DNA of 64,000 bases from CAYWRZ01 sp964460845 (GTDB taxonomy: Bacteria; Bacteroidota; Bacteroidia; Flavobacteriales_D; UBA2798): assembly GCA_964460845.1 (NCBI GenBank), contig CAYWRZ010000012.1, positions 23,810 to 87,809 on the forward strand, written 5' to 3'. The notes beneath the pieces are model-generated. The model ran no database searches and had not been told where the DNA came from. It saw nothing but the letters and a program-made list of their open reading frames with translations. A program made the position numbers and the translations under genes. Positions 1-8,249 of the stretch are shown one piece after another; the first letter of the stretch is position 1; every line of letters starts with the position of its first letter.

Positions 1-441
1 ATCAACCAGGGGCTCGGCGATGCCGTGGCCGATAAAAAACTGGTCGAATCGGCTATCAAAGAGCTTACTACCATCACCGGTCAGAAAGCGGTAGCTACCT
101 ATTCACGGAAAGACATTTCTAACTTTAAGTTGCGTAAAGGAATGCCAATCGGTGCACGTGTTACCCTGCGCGGCGATCTGATGTACGAATTTCTCGACCG
201 CCTCATTTCCGTGGCGCTGCCCCGTACCCGCGACTTCCGTGGCGTAAATGCCAAAGGCTTCGACGGTAAAGGCAACTACACCATGGGCGTAAAAGAGCAT
301 ATCATCTTCCCGGAAATCGACATCGACAAGGTGAACAAGATTCTCGGTATGGACATTACTTTTGTAACCACCGCGACTACCAACGAGGAAGCCCATTCCC
401 TGCTGAAAGAGTTCGGTTTTCCTTTTACCAAAAAAAATTAA
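1..441 (+). CDS. rplE: 50S ribosomal protein L5, C-terminal part (gene starts before the window)
   Basis: L5 binds 5S rRNA in the central protuberance of the large subunit. The reading frame is open from base 1 and supplies the last 146 residues, ending FGFPFTKKN. It contains the L5 core signatures GMPIGARVTLRG and the stretch RTRDFRGVNAKGFDGKGNYT. Full-length L5 is about 180 residues, so roughly the first 35-40 are missing. The in-frame GTG at 25 is not the true start. It is the first visible gene of a ribosomal operon and lies 6 bp before rpsN, in the usual spc order. Confidence 0.97.
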   Translation: MNQGLGDAVADKKLVESAIKELTTITGQKAVATYSRKDISNFKLRKGMPIGARVTLRGDLMYEFLDRLISVALPRTRDFRGVNAKGFDGKGNYTMGVKEHIIFPEIDIDKVNKILGMDITFVTTATTNEEAHSLLKEFGFPFTKKN

Positions 442-447
442 TAGAGC

Positions 448-717
448 ATGGCAAAAGAATCAATGAAAGCACGCGACAGAAAACGTGCGAAATTAGTGGC
501 CAAGTACGCAGATAAGAGAGAAGCGCTGAAAAAAGCAGGTGATTGGGACGCTTTGCAGAAACTTCCCAAAAACTCTTCTTACATTCGCGTCCGCAACCGC
601 TGTCAGCTCACCGGTCGCCCCCGTGGTTATATGCGCCAATTCGGTATTTCACGCGTTACTTTCCGTGAAATGGCCCTGGCGGGACTTATCCCGGGTGTTA
701 CAAAAGCAAGTTGGTAA
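448..717 (+). CDS. rpsN: 30S ribosomal protein S14
   Basis: S14 helps assemble the head of the small subunit. The 89-residue product has the S14 family sequence RNRCQLTGRPRGYMRQFGIS and ends GVTKASW. It is the longer zinc-independent form: the CxxC pairs of the short zinc-binding S14 are absent. It starts 6 bp after rplE and is followed by rpsH, as in the standard spc operon. Confidence 0.97.
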   Translation: MAKESMKARDRKRAKLVAKYADKREALKKAGDWDALQKLPKNSSYIRVRNRCQLTGRPRGYMRQFGISRVTFREMALAGLIPGVTKASW

Positions 718-746
718 TCAAACGATAAAGAAGAAATTGAGTTATT

Positions 747-1145
747 ATGGTAACTGATCCTATAGCCGACTACCTGACCCGCGTTCGTAACGCGATTAAG
801 GCCAATCACAGGGTGGTGGAAATCCCGGCGTCTAACCTGAAAAAGGAGATCACTAAAATCCTTTTTGAGAAAGGATACATCCTGAATTATAAATTTGAAG
901 ACGACGACAAGCAAGGGCGTATCAAAATCGCGTTGAAGTACCATCCCCTGACCAAGGTGTCTGCCATCCGTAAGCTGGATCGCATCAGCCGTCCCGGTCT
1001 CCGTCGGTACATCGGTTCGGATGAGATGCCCCGCGTACTCAACGGTCTCGGTATTGCCATCATCTCTACTTCCAAAGGTGTGATGACCGACAAAGAGGCC
1101 CGCAAAGAAAATGTAGGCGGCGAAGTGCTCTGCTATGTGTATTAA
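747..1145 (+). CDS. rpsH: 30S ribosomal protein S8
   Basis: S8 binds the central domain of 16S rRNA; in other bacteria it also represses spc-operon translation. The 132-residue protein starts MVTDPIADYLTRVRNA, a characteristic S8 N-terminus, and ends in the family motif NVGGEVLCYVY. It lies between rpsN and rplF in the expected order. Confidence 0.97.
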   Translation: MVTDPIADYLTRVRNAIKANHRVVEIPASNLKKEITKILFEKGYILNYKFEDDDKQGRIKIALKYHPLTKVSAIRKLDRISRPGLRRYIGSDEMPRVLNGLGIAIISTSKGVMTDKEARKENVGGEVLCYVY

Positions 1146-1166
1146 TTGAATAAAGGAGATTAGACA

Positions 1167-1724
1167 ATGTCACGTATAGGTAAAGCCCCGGTTGAAGTTC
1201 CCGAAAAAGTGGAAGTTAAACTGGACGGAACAGTTCTGAAAGTAAAAGGTCCGAAAGGAGAACTTACTCAGGAAATTAATCCGGCAATCACCCTTGAGTT
1301 TGAAGACAATAAAATTGTATTCACCCGCAAGAACGACGAGAAGCAAAACCGTGCCCTTCACGGCTTGTATCGCGCACTCGTACAGAATATGATAGTAGGC
1401 GTGTCGCAAGGCTACAAAATTGAGCAGGAGCTCGTAGGTGTAGGTTACCGCGCCACAGCCACTGGTCAGCAGCTCGAACTGTCACTCGGGTTCTCCCACA
1501 ACGTGGTGTTTGAACTTCCCACCGAAGTGAAAGTGGCTACCGTAACCGAAAAAGGACAGCCTCCCCGCATCATTCTTGAGTCGCACGACAAGCAGCTCAT
1601 CGGTGTGGTAGCGGCCAAAATTCGCTCCATGCGTAAGCCTGAGCCTTACAAAGGAAAAGGTATTCGCTTTGTAAATGAAGTAGTAAGACGTAAAGCCGGA
1701 AAATCGGCCGGTGCTAAAAAATAA
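1167..1724 (+). CDS. rplF: 50S ribosomal protein L6
   Basis: L6 sits near the factor-binding site of the large subunit. The 185-residue product begins MSRIGKAPVEVPEKV and carries the L6 C-terminal signature PEPYKGKGIRF at about residues 150-160, within its two repeated L6 domains. A purine-rich AAAGGAG lies 8-9 bp before the ATG, one of the few Shine-Dalgarno-like sequences in the window. It lies between rpsH and rplR. Confidence 0.97.
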   Translation: MSRIGKAPVEVPEKVEVKLDGTVLKVKGPKGELTQEINPAITLEFEDNKIVFTRKNDEKQNRALHGLYRALVQNMIVGVSQGYKIEQELVGVGYRATATGQQLELSLGFSHNVVFELPTEVKVATVTEKGQPPRIILESHDKQLIGVVAAKIRSMRKPEPYKGKGIRFVNEVVRRKAGKSAGAKK

Positions 1725-1736
1725 TGTAGTGTAGCT

Positions 1737-2090
1737 ATGGCAACCAAAAAAGAACTACGCAGAAGTAAAATCAAAAAGAGTATCCGCAAAAATGTGAGCG
1801 GTACCGCTGAGCGTCCCCGGCTGTCGGTGTTCCGCAGCAACAAGCAGATTTATGCCCAGATCATCGACGATGTGAACGGAAATACGCTTGCGTCTGCCGG
1901 CTCACTCAAAAACGAAGGTGCCCAAAAGGTGAATAAAATCGACCAGGCCCGTCAGATAGGTAAAGAAATTGCCGAGAAAGCGATTCAGGCCGGTGTACAG
2001 TCGGTAGTATTCGACCGTAACGGCTACCTCTATCACGGACGTGTGAAGTCACTCGCCGACGCAGCAAGAGAAAACGGATTGAAATTCTAA
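1737..2090 (+). CDS. rplR: 50S ribosomal protein L18
   Basis: L18 binds 5S rRNA together with L5. The 117-residue protein shows the L18 pattern RPRLSVFRSNKQIYAQIIDD and the C-terminal FDRNGYLYHGRVKSLADAAR, ending in GLKF. It begins 12 bp after rplF and precedes rpsE, the canonical spc order. Confidence 0.97.
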   Translation: MATKKELRRSKIKKSIRKNVSGTAERPRLSVFRSNKQIYAQIIDDVNGNTLASAGSLKNEGAQKVNKIDQARQIGKEIAEKAIQAGVQSVVFDRNGYLYHGRVKSLADAARENGLKF

Positions 2091-2111
2091 GCATAAGACA
2101 TACCATATAAT

Positions 2112-2630
2112 ATGGCTAAAGAAAGTGTAAAAAGAGTAAAGGCTACCGACATCGAACTGAAAGACCGTCTCGTGGCCGTGAACCGCGTAACCAAGGTAAC
2201 CAAAGGAGGCCGTACGTTCAGCTTCTCGGCTATCGTGGTAGTGGGTAACGAAAACGGCGTGGTAGGACATGGCCTCGGCAAAGCCAAGGAAGTGGCTGAA
2301 TCCATTTCCAAAGGTATCGACGATGCCAAGAAAAACCTGATTAAGGTGCCCATCGTACGCGGTACGGTGCCCCACCCTCAGGAAGGTCGTTTCGGCGGTG
2401 CCCGTGTATTCCTCAAGCCTGCTTCAAGCGGTACCGGTGTAATTGCCGGTGGTGCGATGCGCGCCGTGCTGGAGAGCGTGGGTGTGACCGATGTACTGGC
2501 CAAATGTCAGGGCTCGTCGAACCCCCACAACGTGGTGAAAGCGACTCTTGATGCCCTCGTGCAAATGCGCGATGCCTACACTGTGGCACAAAGCAGAGGC
2601 ATTTCTTTAGACAAGGTGTTTAACGGATAA
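2112..2630 (+). CDS. rpsE: 30S ribosomal protein S5
   Basis: S5 contributes to decoding accuracy and mRNA unwinding at the entry channel. The 172-residue product has the N-terminal double-stranded-RNA-binding region with NRVTKVTKGGRTFSFSAIVV and the C-terminal domain with the conserved GGAMRAVLESVGVTDVLAKC and GSSNPHNVVKAT. It lies between rplR and rpmD. Confidence 0.97.
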   Translation: MAKESVKRVKATDIELKDRLVAVNRVTKVTKGGRTFSFSAIVVVGNENGVVGHGLGKAKEVAESISKGIDDAKKNLIKVPIVRGTVPHPQEGRFGGARVFLKPASSGTGVIAGGAMRAVLESVGVTDVLAKCQGSSNPHNVVKATLDALVQMRDAYTVAQSRGISLDKVFNG

Positions 2631-2642
2631 TACGTTCCCCCA

Positions 2643-2825
2643 ATGGCCAAGATTAAAATTACCCAGGTGAAAAGCGCGATACACCGTCCAAAAAATCAAA
2701 AGGACACCCTTAAAGCGCTCGGTATTGCTAAGCTTCACCAAAGCGTGGAAAAAGAAGTCACTCCTCAGATAAAAGGAATGGTGGCTCGTGTGCAACACCT
2801 GATCGAAGTAACTGAACTGAATTAA
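2643..2825 (+). CDS. rpmD: 50S ribosomal protein L30
   Basis: This is a small large-subunit protein of 60 residues, the usual length of bacterial L30. The sequence KITQVKSAIHRPKNQKDTLK followed by ALGIAKLHQSV matches the family core. It starts 12 bp after rpsE and 21 bp before rplO, in the expected operon place. Confidence 0.96.
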   Translation: MAKIKITQVKSAIHRPKNQKDTLKALGIAKLHQSVEKEVTPQIKGMVARVQHLIEVTELN

Positions 2826-2846
2826 TAGGCAATAACCTGCACAATA

Positions 2847-3293
2847 ATGAAACTGAATAACCTGAAACCCGCAAAAGGATCCGTAAAGGAAAACAAGCGT
2901 CTGGGCCGTGGCCAGGGATCGGGCCGTGGTGGAACTTCCACACGCGGTCACAAAGGGGACAAATCCCGCTCGGGTCATAAAACCAAAATTGGTTTTGAAG
3001 GTGGACAAATGCCACTCCAACGCCGGATACCCAAGTTCGGTTTTAAAAACATTAACCGTGTTGCTTACAAAGGGATAAACCTTGATAGCCTTCAGGAACT
3101 TGCTGAAAAGCACAGCCTCTCGGAAATTACTCCCGAAATCCTGATAGCTAACGGTCTGCTCGGTAAAAACGACCTGCTCAAAGTGCTCGGCCGCGGCGAA
3201 CTTAAATCGAAAGTGAAAGTTTCGGCTCACGCATTTTCCGCTACAGCTAAATCCGCTATCGAAGCACAAGGCGGAGAAACCGTTATACTGTAA
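2847..3293 (+). CDS. rplO: 50S ribosomal protein L15
   Basis: L15 is a late-assembly large-subunit protein. The 148-residue product begins MKLNNLKPAKGSVKENKRLG and has the basic glycine-rich N-terminal tail GRGQGSGRGGTSTRGHKG, typical of L15. The C-terminal half carries the family fold with VSAHAFSATAKSAIEAQGG. It precedes secY, as in most bacterial spc operons. Confidence 0.97.
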   Translation: MKLNNLKPAKGSVKENKRLGRGQGSGRGGTSTRGHKGDKSRSGHKTKIGFEGGQMPLQRRIPKFGFKNINRVAYKGINLDSLQELAEKHSLSEITPEILIANGLLGKNDLLKVLGRGELKSKVKVSAHAFSATAKSAIEAQGGETVIL

Positions 3294-3311
3294 TACATCG
3301 CTTACAACCGC

Positions 3312-4616
3312 ATGAAGGATCTGATTAAAACATTAAAGAACATTTGGAAAATTGAGGAGCTGCGTCAGCGTATCATTCTGACCCTGTCGCTGATCCTTAT
3401 TTACCGGATAGGTTCTTACATCGTGCTCCCCGGCGTCAATTCCGCCGCATTGTCGCAAGATGCCAGCGGCCTGGCCGGGCTTATCGACCTTTTTGCAGGG
3501 GGTGCGTTCTCGCGCGCCTCGGTGTTTGCGCTGGGTATCATGCCCTACATATCCGCCTCCATTATTATGCAGCTACTCGGGATAGCCGTACCGGCCATCC
3601 AAAAGATGCAGCGCGAAGGTGAAAGCGGACGTAAGCGACTCAACAACTGGACCCGCATCCTGACCATTTTCATTACCCTTTTTCAGGCCCCCGGTTACAT
3701 CTCTACCACTATCCCTGAAATTGCACGTACGGATATGTTCAGCTATCCCATTACGGTACTTATTCTCATCGCCGGTACCATGTTCATCATGTGGCTGGGC
3801 GAAAAGATTACCGATAAAGGAATCGGTAACGGTATCAGCCTTATCATTATGATCGGTATCATCGCCAAGCTTCCCGGTGCTTTTGCACAGGAACTGCTTG
3901 CCCGCCACACCAACGGTGGTTACGTGGTGCTGCTGGTCGAAGTGGTGCTGCTCCTACTGGTCATCGCTTTCTCTATCATGCTCGTACAGGGTACACGCCG
4001 TATCCCCGTGCAGGTAGCCAAAAGAGTAGTAGGCAACAAGCAATACCAGGGTTCGCGCAGCTATATCCCGCTCAAGGTGAACGCTGCCGGTGTAATGCCT
4101 ATCATCTTCGCACAGGCTATTATGTTCGTGCCCATGTATGTCAATCAGGCCACACAAGGACGCTGGTTCAACAGTCTGGTCGATTTTGAAGGCTTTTGGT
4201 ACAACTTCCTTTTCGCAGTGTTCATTATTCTCTTTACCTATTTTTACACGGCAATTATGGTGAACCCTCGCCAAATGGCCGATGAAATGAAACGTAACGG
4301 AGGATTCATCCCCGGTGTGAAACCCGGAAAACAAACCGAATCGTTCATCGACAGCCTGATTTCAAGAATCACGCTGCCCGGTGCCATCTTTCTCGCGCTG
4401 ATTGCCATCCTTCCCGCATTTGCGATGAATCTGCTTGGCATTAAGCAACAATTCGCTTACTTCTTCGGGGGTACTTCACTGCTCATTATGGTGGGCGTAG
4501 TGCTCGATACCCTGCAGCAGATCGAAACACACCTGCTGAGCCGCCATTACGACGGACTGATGAAGAGCGGTAAAATTAAAGGGCGGGGCACCCAAATGCC
4601 CAGTATGGTAAGCTAA
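3312..4616 (+). CDS. secY: Preprotein translocase subunit SecY
   Basis: SecY forms the inner-membrane channel for protein export and membrane insertion. The 434-residue protein has the hydrophobic pattern of ten membrane spans and the family motifs GIMPYISASIIMQLL (about residues 75-90), LINRIG-like sequence near the N-terminus, and GFIPGVKPGK in the cytosolic loop near residue 330. It sits 18 bp after rplO and is followed within 7 bp by infA. Three other export factors (yidC, secDF, tatA) lie further along the window. Confidence 0.98.
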   Translation: MKDLIKTLKNIWKIEELRQRIILTLSLILIYRIGSYIVLPGVNSAALSQDASGLAGLIDLFAGGAFSRASVFALGIMPYISASIIMQLLGIAVPAIQKMQREGESGRKRLNNWTRILTIFITLFQAPGYISTTIPEIARTDMFSYPITVLILIAGTMFIMWLGEKITDKGIGNGISLIIMIGIIAKLPGAFAQELLARHTNGGYVVLLVEVVLLLLVIAFSIMLVQGTRRIPVQVAKRVVGNKQYQGSRSYIPLKVNAAGVMPIIFAQAIMFVPMYVNQATQGRWFNSLVDFEGFWYNFLFAVFIILFTYFYTAIMVNPRQMADEMKRNGGFIPGVKPGKQTESFIDSLISRITLPGAIFLALIAILPAFAMNLLGIKQQFAYFFGGTSLLIMVGVVLDTLQQIETHLLSRHYDGLMKSGKIKGRGTQMPSMVS

Positions 4617-4623
4617 TTACAAC

Positions 4624-4842
4624 ATGGCAAAACAGTCATCAATAGAGCAAGACGGAGTTATCATCGAAGCATTGTCTAATGCAATGTTCAGGGTAGAGCT
4701 CGAAAACGGTCATGTCATTACGGCTCACATTTCTGGTAAGATGCGTATGCACTACATCAAAATCTTACCCGGCGACAAGGTACGTGTGGAGATTTCTCCC
4801 TACGACCTGACTAAAGGTAGAATATCGTTCAGGTATAAATAA
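4624..4842 (+). CDS. infA: Translation initiation factor IF-1
   Basis: IF-1 binds the ribosomal A site during initiation. The 72-residue single OB-fold protein contains EALSNAMFRVELENGHVITA, HISGKMRMHYIKILPGDKV and the C-terminal SPYDLTKGRISFRYK, all diagnostic of IF-1. It is cotranscribed between secY and rpmJ. Confidence 0.98.
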   Translation: MAKQSSIEQDGVIIEALSNAMFRVELENGHVITAHISGKMRMHYIKILPGDKVRVEISPYDLTKGRISFRYK

Positions 4843-4857
4843 GAAATAAGTAACACG

Positions 4858-4974
4858 ATGAAAGTTAAAGCCTCCATCAAAAAACGTTCGGCAGATTGCA
4901 AAATCGTGCGTAGGAAAGGACGTTTGTACGTGATCAATAAGAAGAATCCCAAATTCAAACAACGTCAAGGTTAA
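4858..4974 (+). CDS. rpmJ: 50S ribosomal protein L36
   Basis: L36 is the smallest large-subunit protein. This 38-codon frame starts MKVKASIKKRSADCKIVRRK and ends FKQRQG, a clear L36. Only one cysteine (C14) remains of the usual zinc ligands, so this is the zinc-independent form. It sits 15 bp after infA and 18 bp before rpsM, its normal place. Confidence 0.96.
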   Translation: MKVKASIKKRSADCKIVRRKGRLYVINKKNPKFKQRQG

Positions 4975-4992
4975 TCAACTCAAATAAAGAAC

Positions 4993-5370
4993 ATGGCAAG
5001 GATTGCTGGTATAGATTTACCTAAAAACAAGCGAGGAGAAATCGGTCTCACGTATATTTTTGGCATCGGTCGCAGCTCGGCGAAGAAAATTCTCGCTGCC
5101 GCAGAGATAGATGTGAATATAAAAGTAAACGACTGGGACGATGACCAACTCGGAAGGATCCGTTCCGTTATTAACGATAACTATAAGGTAGAAGGTGCCC
5201 TTCGTTCAGAGGTTCAGCTCAATATCAAGCGCCTTATGGATATCGGATGCTACAGAGGTGTGCGTCACCGTGTAGGACTCCCGCTTCGCGGACAAACCAC
5301 CAAGAACAACGCTCGTACCCGTAAAGGAAGACGTAAAACTGTGGCTAACAAGAAGAAGGCAACTAAGTAA
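4993..5370 (+). CDS. rpsM: 30S ribosomal protein S13
   Basis: S13 lies in the head of the small subunit and contacts tRNA and L5. The 125-residue protein begins MARIAGIDLPKNKRGEIGLT and has the C-terminal signature YRGVRHRVGLPLRGQTTKNN followed by ARTRKG and a lysine-rich tail. It opens the alpha-operon part of the cluster (rpsM, rpsK, rpsD, rpoA, rplQ). Confidence 0.97.
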   Translation: MARIAGIDLPKNKRGEIGLTYIFGIGRSSAKKILAAAEIDVNIKVNDWDDDQLGRIRSVINDNYKVEGALRSEVQLNIKRLMDIGCYRGVRHRVGLPLRGQTTKNNARTRKGRRKTVANKKKATK

Positions 5371-5396
5371 TCATTGACGATTAGTTCACTATAGTT

Positions 5397-5792
5397 ATGG
5401 CAAAACAGAACGAAGACAAAAAGAAGAAAAAGAAGAAGGTAGCCGTTGAAGCTGTCGGACAGGCACACGTCAGCGCTACGTTCAACAACCTGATTATCTC
5501 GCTTACCAATGCTCAGGGCCAAGTAATTTCCTGGTCGTCTGCAGGTAAGATGGGTTTTCGCGGTTCAAAGAAAAACACACCTTATGCCGCTCAGATAGCC
5601 GCTGAAGACTGTGCAAAAGAAGCGTATGAAAACGGACTGCGCAGAGTGCGTGTATTTGTAAAAGGACCGGGCGCCGGCCGCGAATCAGCAATCCGTTCGC
5701 TCCATAACTCGGGTATTGAAGTGACGGAAATTGTAGATGTTACACCGTTGCCACACAACGGTTGCCGTCCCCCGAAAAAAAGAAGAGTATAA
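5397..5792 (+). CDS. rpsK: 30S ribosomal protein S11
   Basis: S11 lines the platform near the mRNA exit region. The 131-residue product has the S11 core ATFNNLIISLTNAQGQVISW, GKMGFRGSKKNTPYAAQIAA and the C-terminus DVTPLPHNGCRPPKKRRV. The N-terminus carries a lysine run (about residues 8-15) longer than in many bacteria. It lies between rpsM and rpsD. Confidence 0.97.
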   Translation: MAKQNEDKKKKKKKVAVEAVGQAHVSATFNNLIISLTNAQGQVISWSSAGKMGFRGSKKNTPYAAQIAAEDCAKEAYENGLRRVRVFVKGPGAGRESAIRSLHNSGIEVTEIVDVTPLPHNGCRPPKKRRV

Positions 5793-5815
5793 CATTTCTG
5801 TAATAAAAGAAGAAC

Positions 5816-6424
5816 ATGGCAAGGTACAAAGGCCCCCAATCGAAGATTTCAAGAAGGTATCGGGAAAACCTGTTCGGCCGTCCTGACAAGGCACTGGAGA
5901 AAAAGAATTACCCTCCCGGCCAGCATGGACCGAACAAAAAGCGCATGAAGCAGTCGGAATATGCCGTGCAGTTGTATGAAAAGCAAAAAGCGAAATTCAT
6001 CTACGGCATTCTCGAAAAGCAGTTCGAAAACCTGTTTAAGGAAGCTGCCCGCCAGCGCGGTGTAACCGGTCATAACCTTCTTGCGCTCTGCGAATCAAGG
6101 CTCGACAATACGGTGTACCGCCTCGGTATCGGAATCACCCGCCGTGCGGCCCGCCAGCTCGTGTCGCACCGTCACGTTACCGTGAACGGCAATGTGGTCG
6201 ATGTGCCCAGCTATCAGCTTCGCCCCGGCGATGTGGTAGGTGTACGTGAGCGTTCTAAAGCGCTCGAAGCTATTACCAATTCGCTGGCCTCTTCCTCCAA
6301 ACGTTTTGACTGGCTCGACTGGAACGCCGCCGAATTTAAAGGTACATTCCTGGCGAAGCCCGATCGGGAACAAATCCCCGAGAACATCAAAGAACAGCTC
6401 ATCGTCGAATTGTACTCTAAATAA
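5816..6424 (+). CDS. rpsD: 30S ribosomal protein S4
   Basis: S4 nucleates 16S rRNA assembly; in other bacteria it autoregulates the alpha operon. The 202-residue protein starts MARYKGPQSKISRRYRENLF, has PPGQHGPNKKRMKQSEYAVQ, and an S4 RNA-binding domain near residues 93-155 (LDNTVYRLGIGITRRAARQL then VSHRHVTVNG). It precedes rpoA by 9 bp. Confidence 0.97.
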   Translation: MARYKGPQSKISRRYRENLFGRPDKALEKKNYPPGQHGPNKKRMKQSEYAVQLYEKQKAKFIYGILEKQFENLFKEAARQRGVTGHNLLALCESRLDNTVYRLGIGITRRAARQLVSHRHVTVNGNVVDVPSYQLRPGDVVGVRERSKALEAITNSLASSSKRFDWLDWNAAEFKGTFLAKPDREQIPENIKEQLIVELYSK

Positions 6425-6433
6425 TATTTATAT

Positions 6434-7423
6434 ATGGCCATTCTTGATTTCCAGCGACCGGATAAAGTCATTATGATCAGCTCCGACGACCATATCGGTC
6501 AGTTTGAGTTCAGACCGCTTGAGCCCGGTTATGGGATAACAATCGGCAACGCCCTCCGCAGAATTCTGCTTTCTTCACTCGAAGGTTACGCCATCACTTC
6601 AGTGAAAATCGAGGGTGTCGATCACGAGTTTTCCACCCTGAAGGGAGTGGCTGAAGACGTGACCGAAATCATTTTGAACCTCAAGCAGGTACGCTTCAAA
6701 CGCCAAATCAACAGCGACAACGAACACGTAGTGGTGTCGATCAAAGGTCAGGAAAAAGTGACCGCCGGCGACATCGGGAAATTCACCTCCTCTTTTCAGG
6801 TGCTTAACCCCGACCTGGTGATTTGTAACATGGAGAAGTCTGTCAACTTCCACATGGAGCTTACCCTCAGCAAAGGACGCGGCTACGTGCCCGCCGAAGA
6901 AAATAAAAACGGCAATGCTCCCATAGGTACCGTGGCGGTTGACTCGATCTTTACGCCTATCCGTAACGTGCGTTACAGCATCGAAAACTACCGTGTGGAA
7001 CAAAAAACCGACTACGAAAAGCTTGTGCTCGAAGTAGCTACCGACGGTTCCATTCACCCGAAAGAAGCACTCAAAGAAGCCGCTAAAATTCTTATCCAGC
7101 ACTTCATGCTTTTCTCTGACGAGAAAATTACACTCGACACCATCGAGAAGCAGGAAACGGAAGAATTTGACGAAGAATCGCTGCACATGCGTCAGTTGCT
7201 CAAAGCCAAGTTAGTGGATCTCGATCTTTCGGTAAGAGCACTCAACTGCCTCAAGGCAGCCGACGTCGAAACCCTCGGCGAACTGGTGGCATACAACAAA
7301 AACGACCTTCTCAAGTTCCGGAACTTCGGTAAAAAATCACTGACCGAACTCGAAGATCTCGTGCACGCCAAAGGACTCCAATTTGGAATGAACGTAGCGA
7401 AGTATAAACTGGATAAAGATTAG
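6434..7423 (+). CDS. rpoA: DNA-directed RNA polymerase subunit alpha
   Basis: The alpha dimer scaffolds RNA polymerase assembly, and its C-terminal domain contacts promoter DNA and activators. The 329-residue product has the N-terminal assembly domain with EPGYGITIGNALRRILLSSL at about residues 33-52 and a C-terminal helix-hairpin-helix domain near residues 255-320 (LSVRALNCLKAADVETLGEL, FRNFGKKSLTELEDLVHAKG). Length is normal. It lies between rpsD and rplQ. Confidence 0.98.
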   Translation: MAILDFQRPDKVIMISSDDHIGQFEFRPLEPGYGITIGNALRRILLSSLEGYAITSVKIEGVDHEFSTLKGVAEDVTEIILNLKQVRFKRQINSDNEHVVVSIKGQEKVTAGDIGKFTSSFQVLNPDLVICNMEKSVNFHMELTLSKGRGYVPAEENKNGNAPIGTVAVDSIFTPIRNVRYSIENYRVEQKTDYEKLVLEVATDGSIHPKEALKEAAKILIQHFMLFSDEKITLDTIEKQETEEFDEESLHMRQLLKAKLVDLDLSVRALNCLKAADVETLGELVAYNKNDLLKFRNFGKKSLTELEDLVHAKGLQFGMNVAKYKLDKD

Positions 7424-7474
7424 TTCACAGCAATTGCCCGGTAGCATAAAACCCGGACATTCAACCTCAAGAAG

Positions 7475-8008
7475 ATGAGACACGGTAAAACAGTAAATCA
7501 CTTAGGCAGAAAAGCCGGCCACCGCAAAGCGTTGTTGTCTAACATGGCCTGCTCGCTGTTCCTGCACAAACGTATCCACACTACTGTGGCTAAGGCGAAG
7601 GCGCTCAGGAAATACGTAGAGCCCCTGATCACCAAATCGAAAAACGATACCACTCATAACCGCCGTGTGGTGTTCAGCTACCTCAAAAACAAACAGTCGG
7701 TTTCTGAACTGTTCCGCGAAATATCGCCCAAAGTGGCCGACCGCCCCGGAGGATACACCCGTATTATCCGCACCGGATACCGCCTGGGAGATAATGCCGA
7801 AATGTGCATGATCGAGCTGGTCGATTTCAACGAATTGCTACTCAACGCACAATCGGATAAAAAAGCGAAAACGACCCGTCGCGGCCGTACCCGCAAAAAA
7901 GCCGATGCGCAAGCCGCTCCGGCCGCCGAAAAAACCGAAACACCCGCTCCCGAACCGGAAGCCGGTGCCGACACGGAAACCGAAGGCGAAGAAAAAGCAG
8001 GAGAATAA
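7475..8008 (+). CDS. rplQ: 50S ribosomal protein L17
   Basis: L17 lies near the peptide exit tunnel. The first 120 or so of 177 residues are the L17 fold (MRHGKTVNHLGRKAGHRKAL, PGGYTRIIRTGYRLGDNAEM). The last 55 or so are a low-complexity tail, first basic (TTRRGRTRKK) then rich in Ala, Pro and Glu. Such C-terminal extensions occur in Bacteroidota L17 and are absent from E. coli L17. It is the last gene of the operon, with a strong terminator beginning 22 bp after its stop. Confidence 0.97.
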   Translation: MRHGKTVNHLGRKAGHRKALLSNMACSLFLHKRIHTTVAKAKALRKYVEPLITKSKNDTTHNRRVVFSYLKNKQSVSELFREISPKVADRPGGYTRIIRTGYRLGDNAEMCMIELVDFNELLLNAQSDKKAKTTRRGRTRKKADAQAAPAAEKTETPAPEPEAGADTETEGEEKAGE

Positions 8009-8030
8009 CTTTTCTTTATACACATTCCCA

Positions 8031-8059
8031 AAACCCCGACGTGCATCGTCGGGGTTTTT
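8031..8059 (+). terminator. Rho-independent terminator of the ribosomal operon
   Basis: A perfect 8-bp stem CCCCGACG/CGTCGGGG with loop TGCAT is followed by TTTTT. It lies just downstream of rplQ. Confidence 0.92.
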
Positions 8060-8249
8060 GTATTTGCGTCGAAACGAAGAACGATGCCGTTCATTTTTTG
8101 CCCGAAAAAGCAGGAAAAAACTCCGGATATTATCTCTTTTTCAGATGAGAGCCGACGAAGGCAAGCGTTCGGATTAAGGATAACTGCCCCAAAATAATGT
8201 AAGAAACACCGAGAAAAATACTATTTTAGAGGTTTAATTTTTGAAAGAT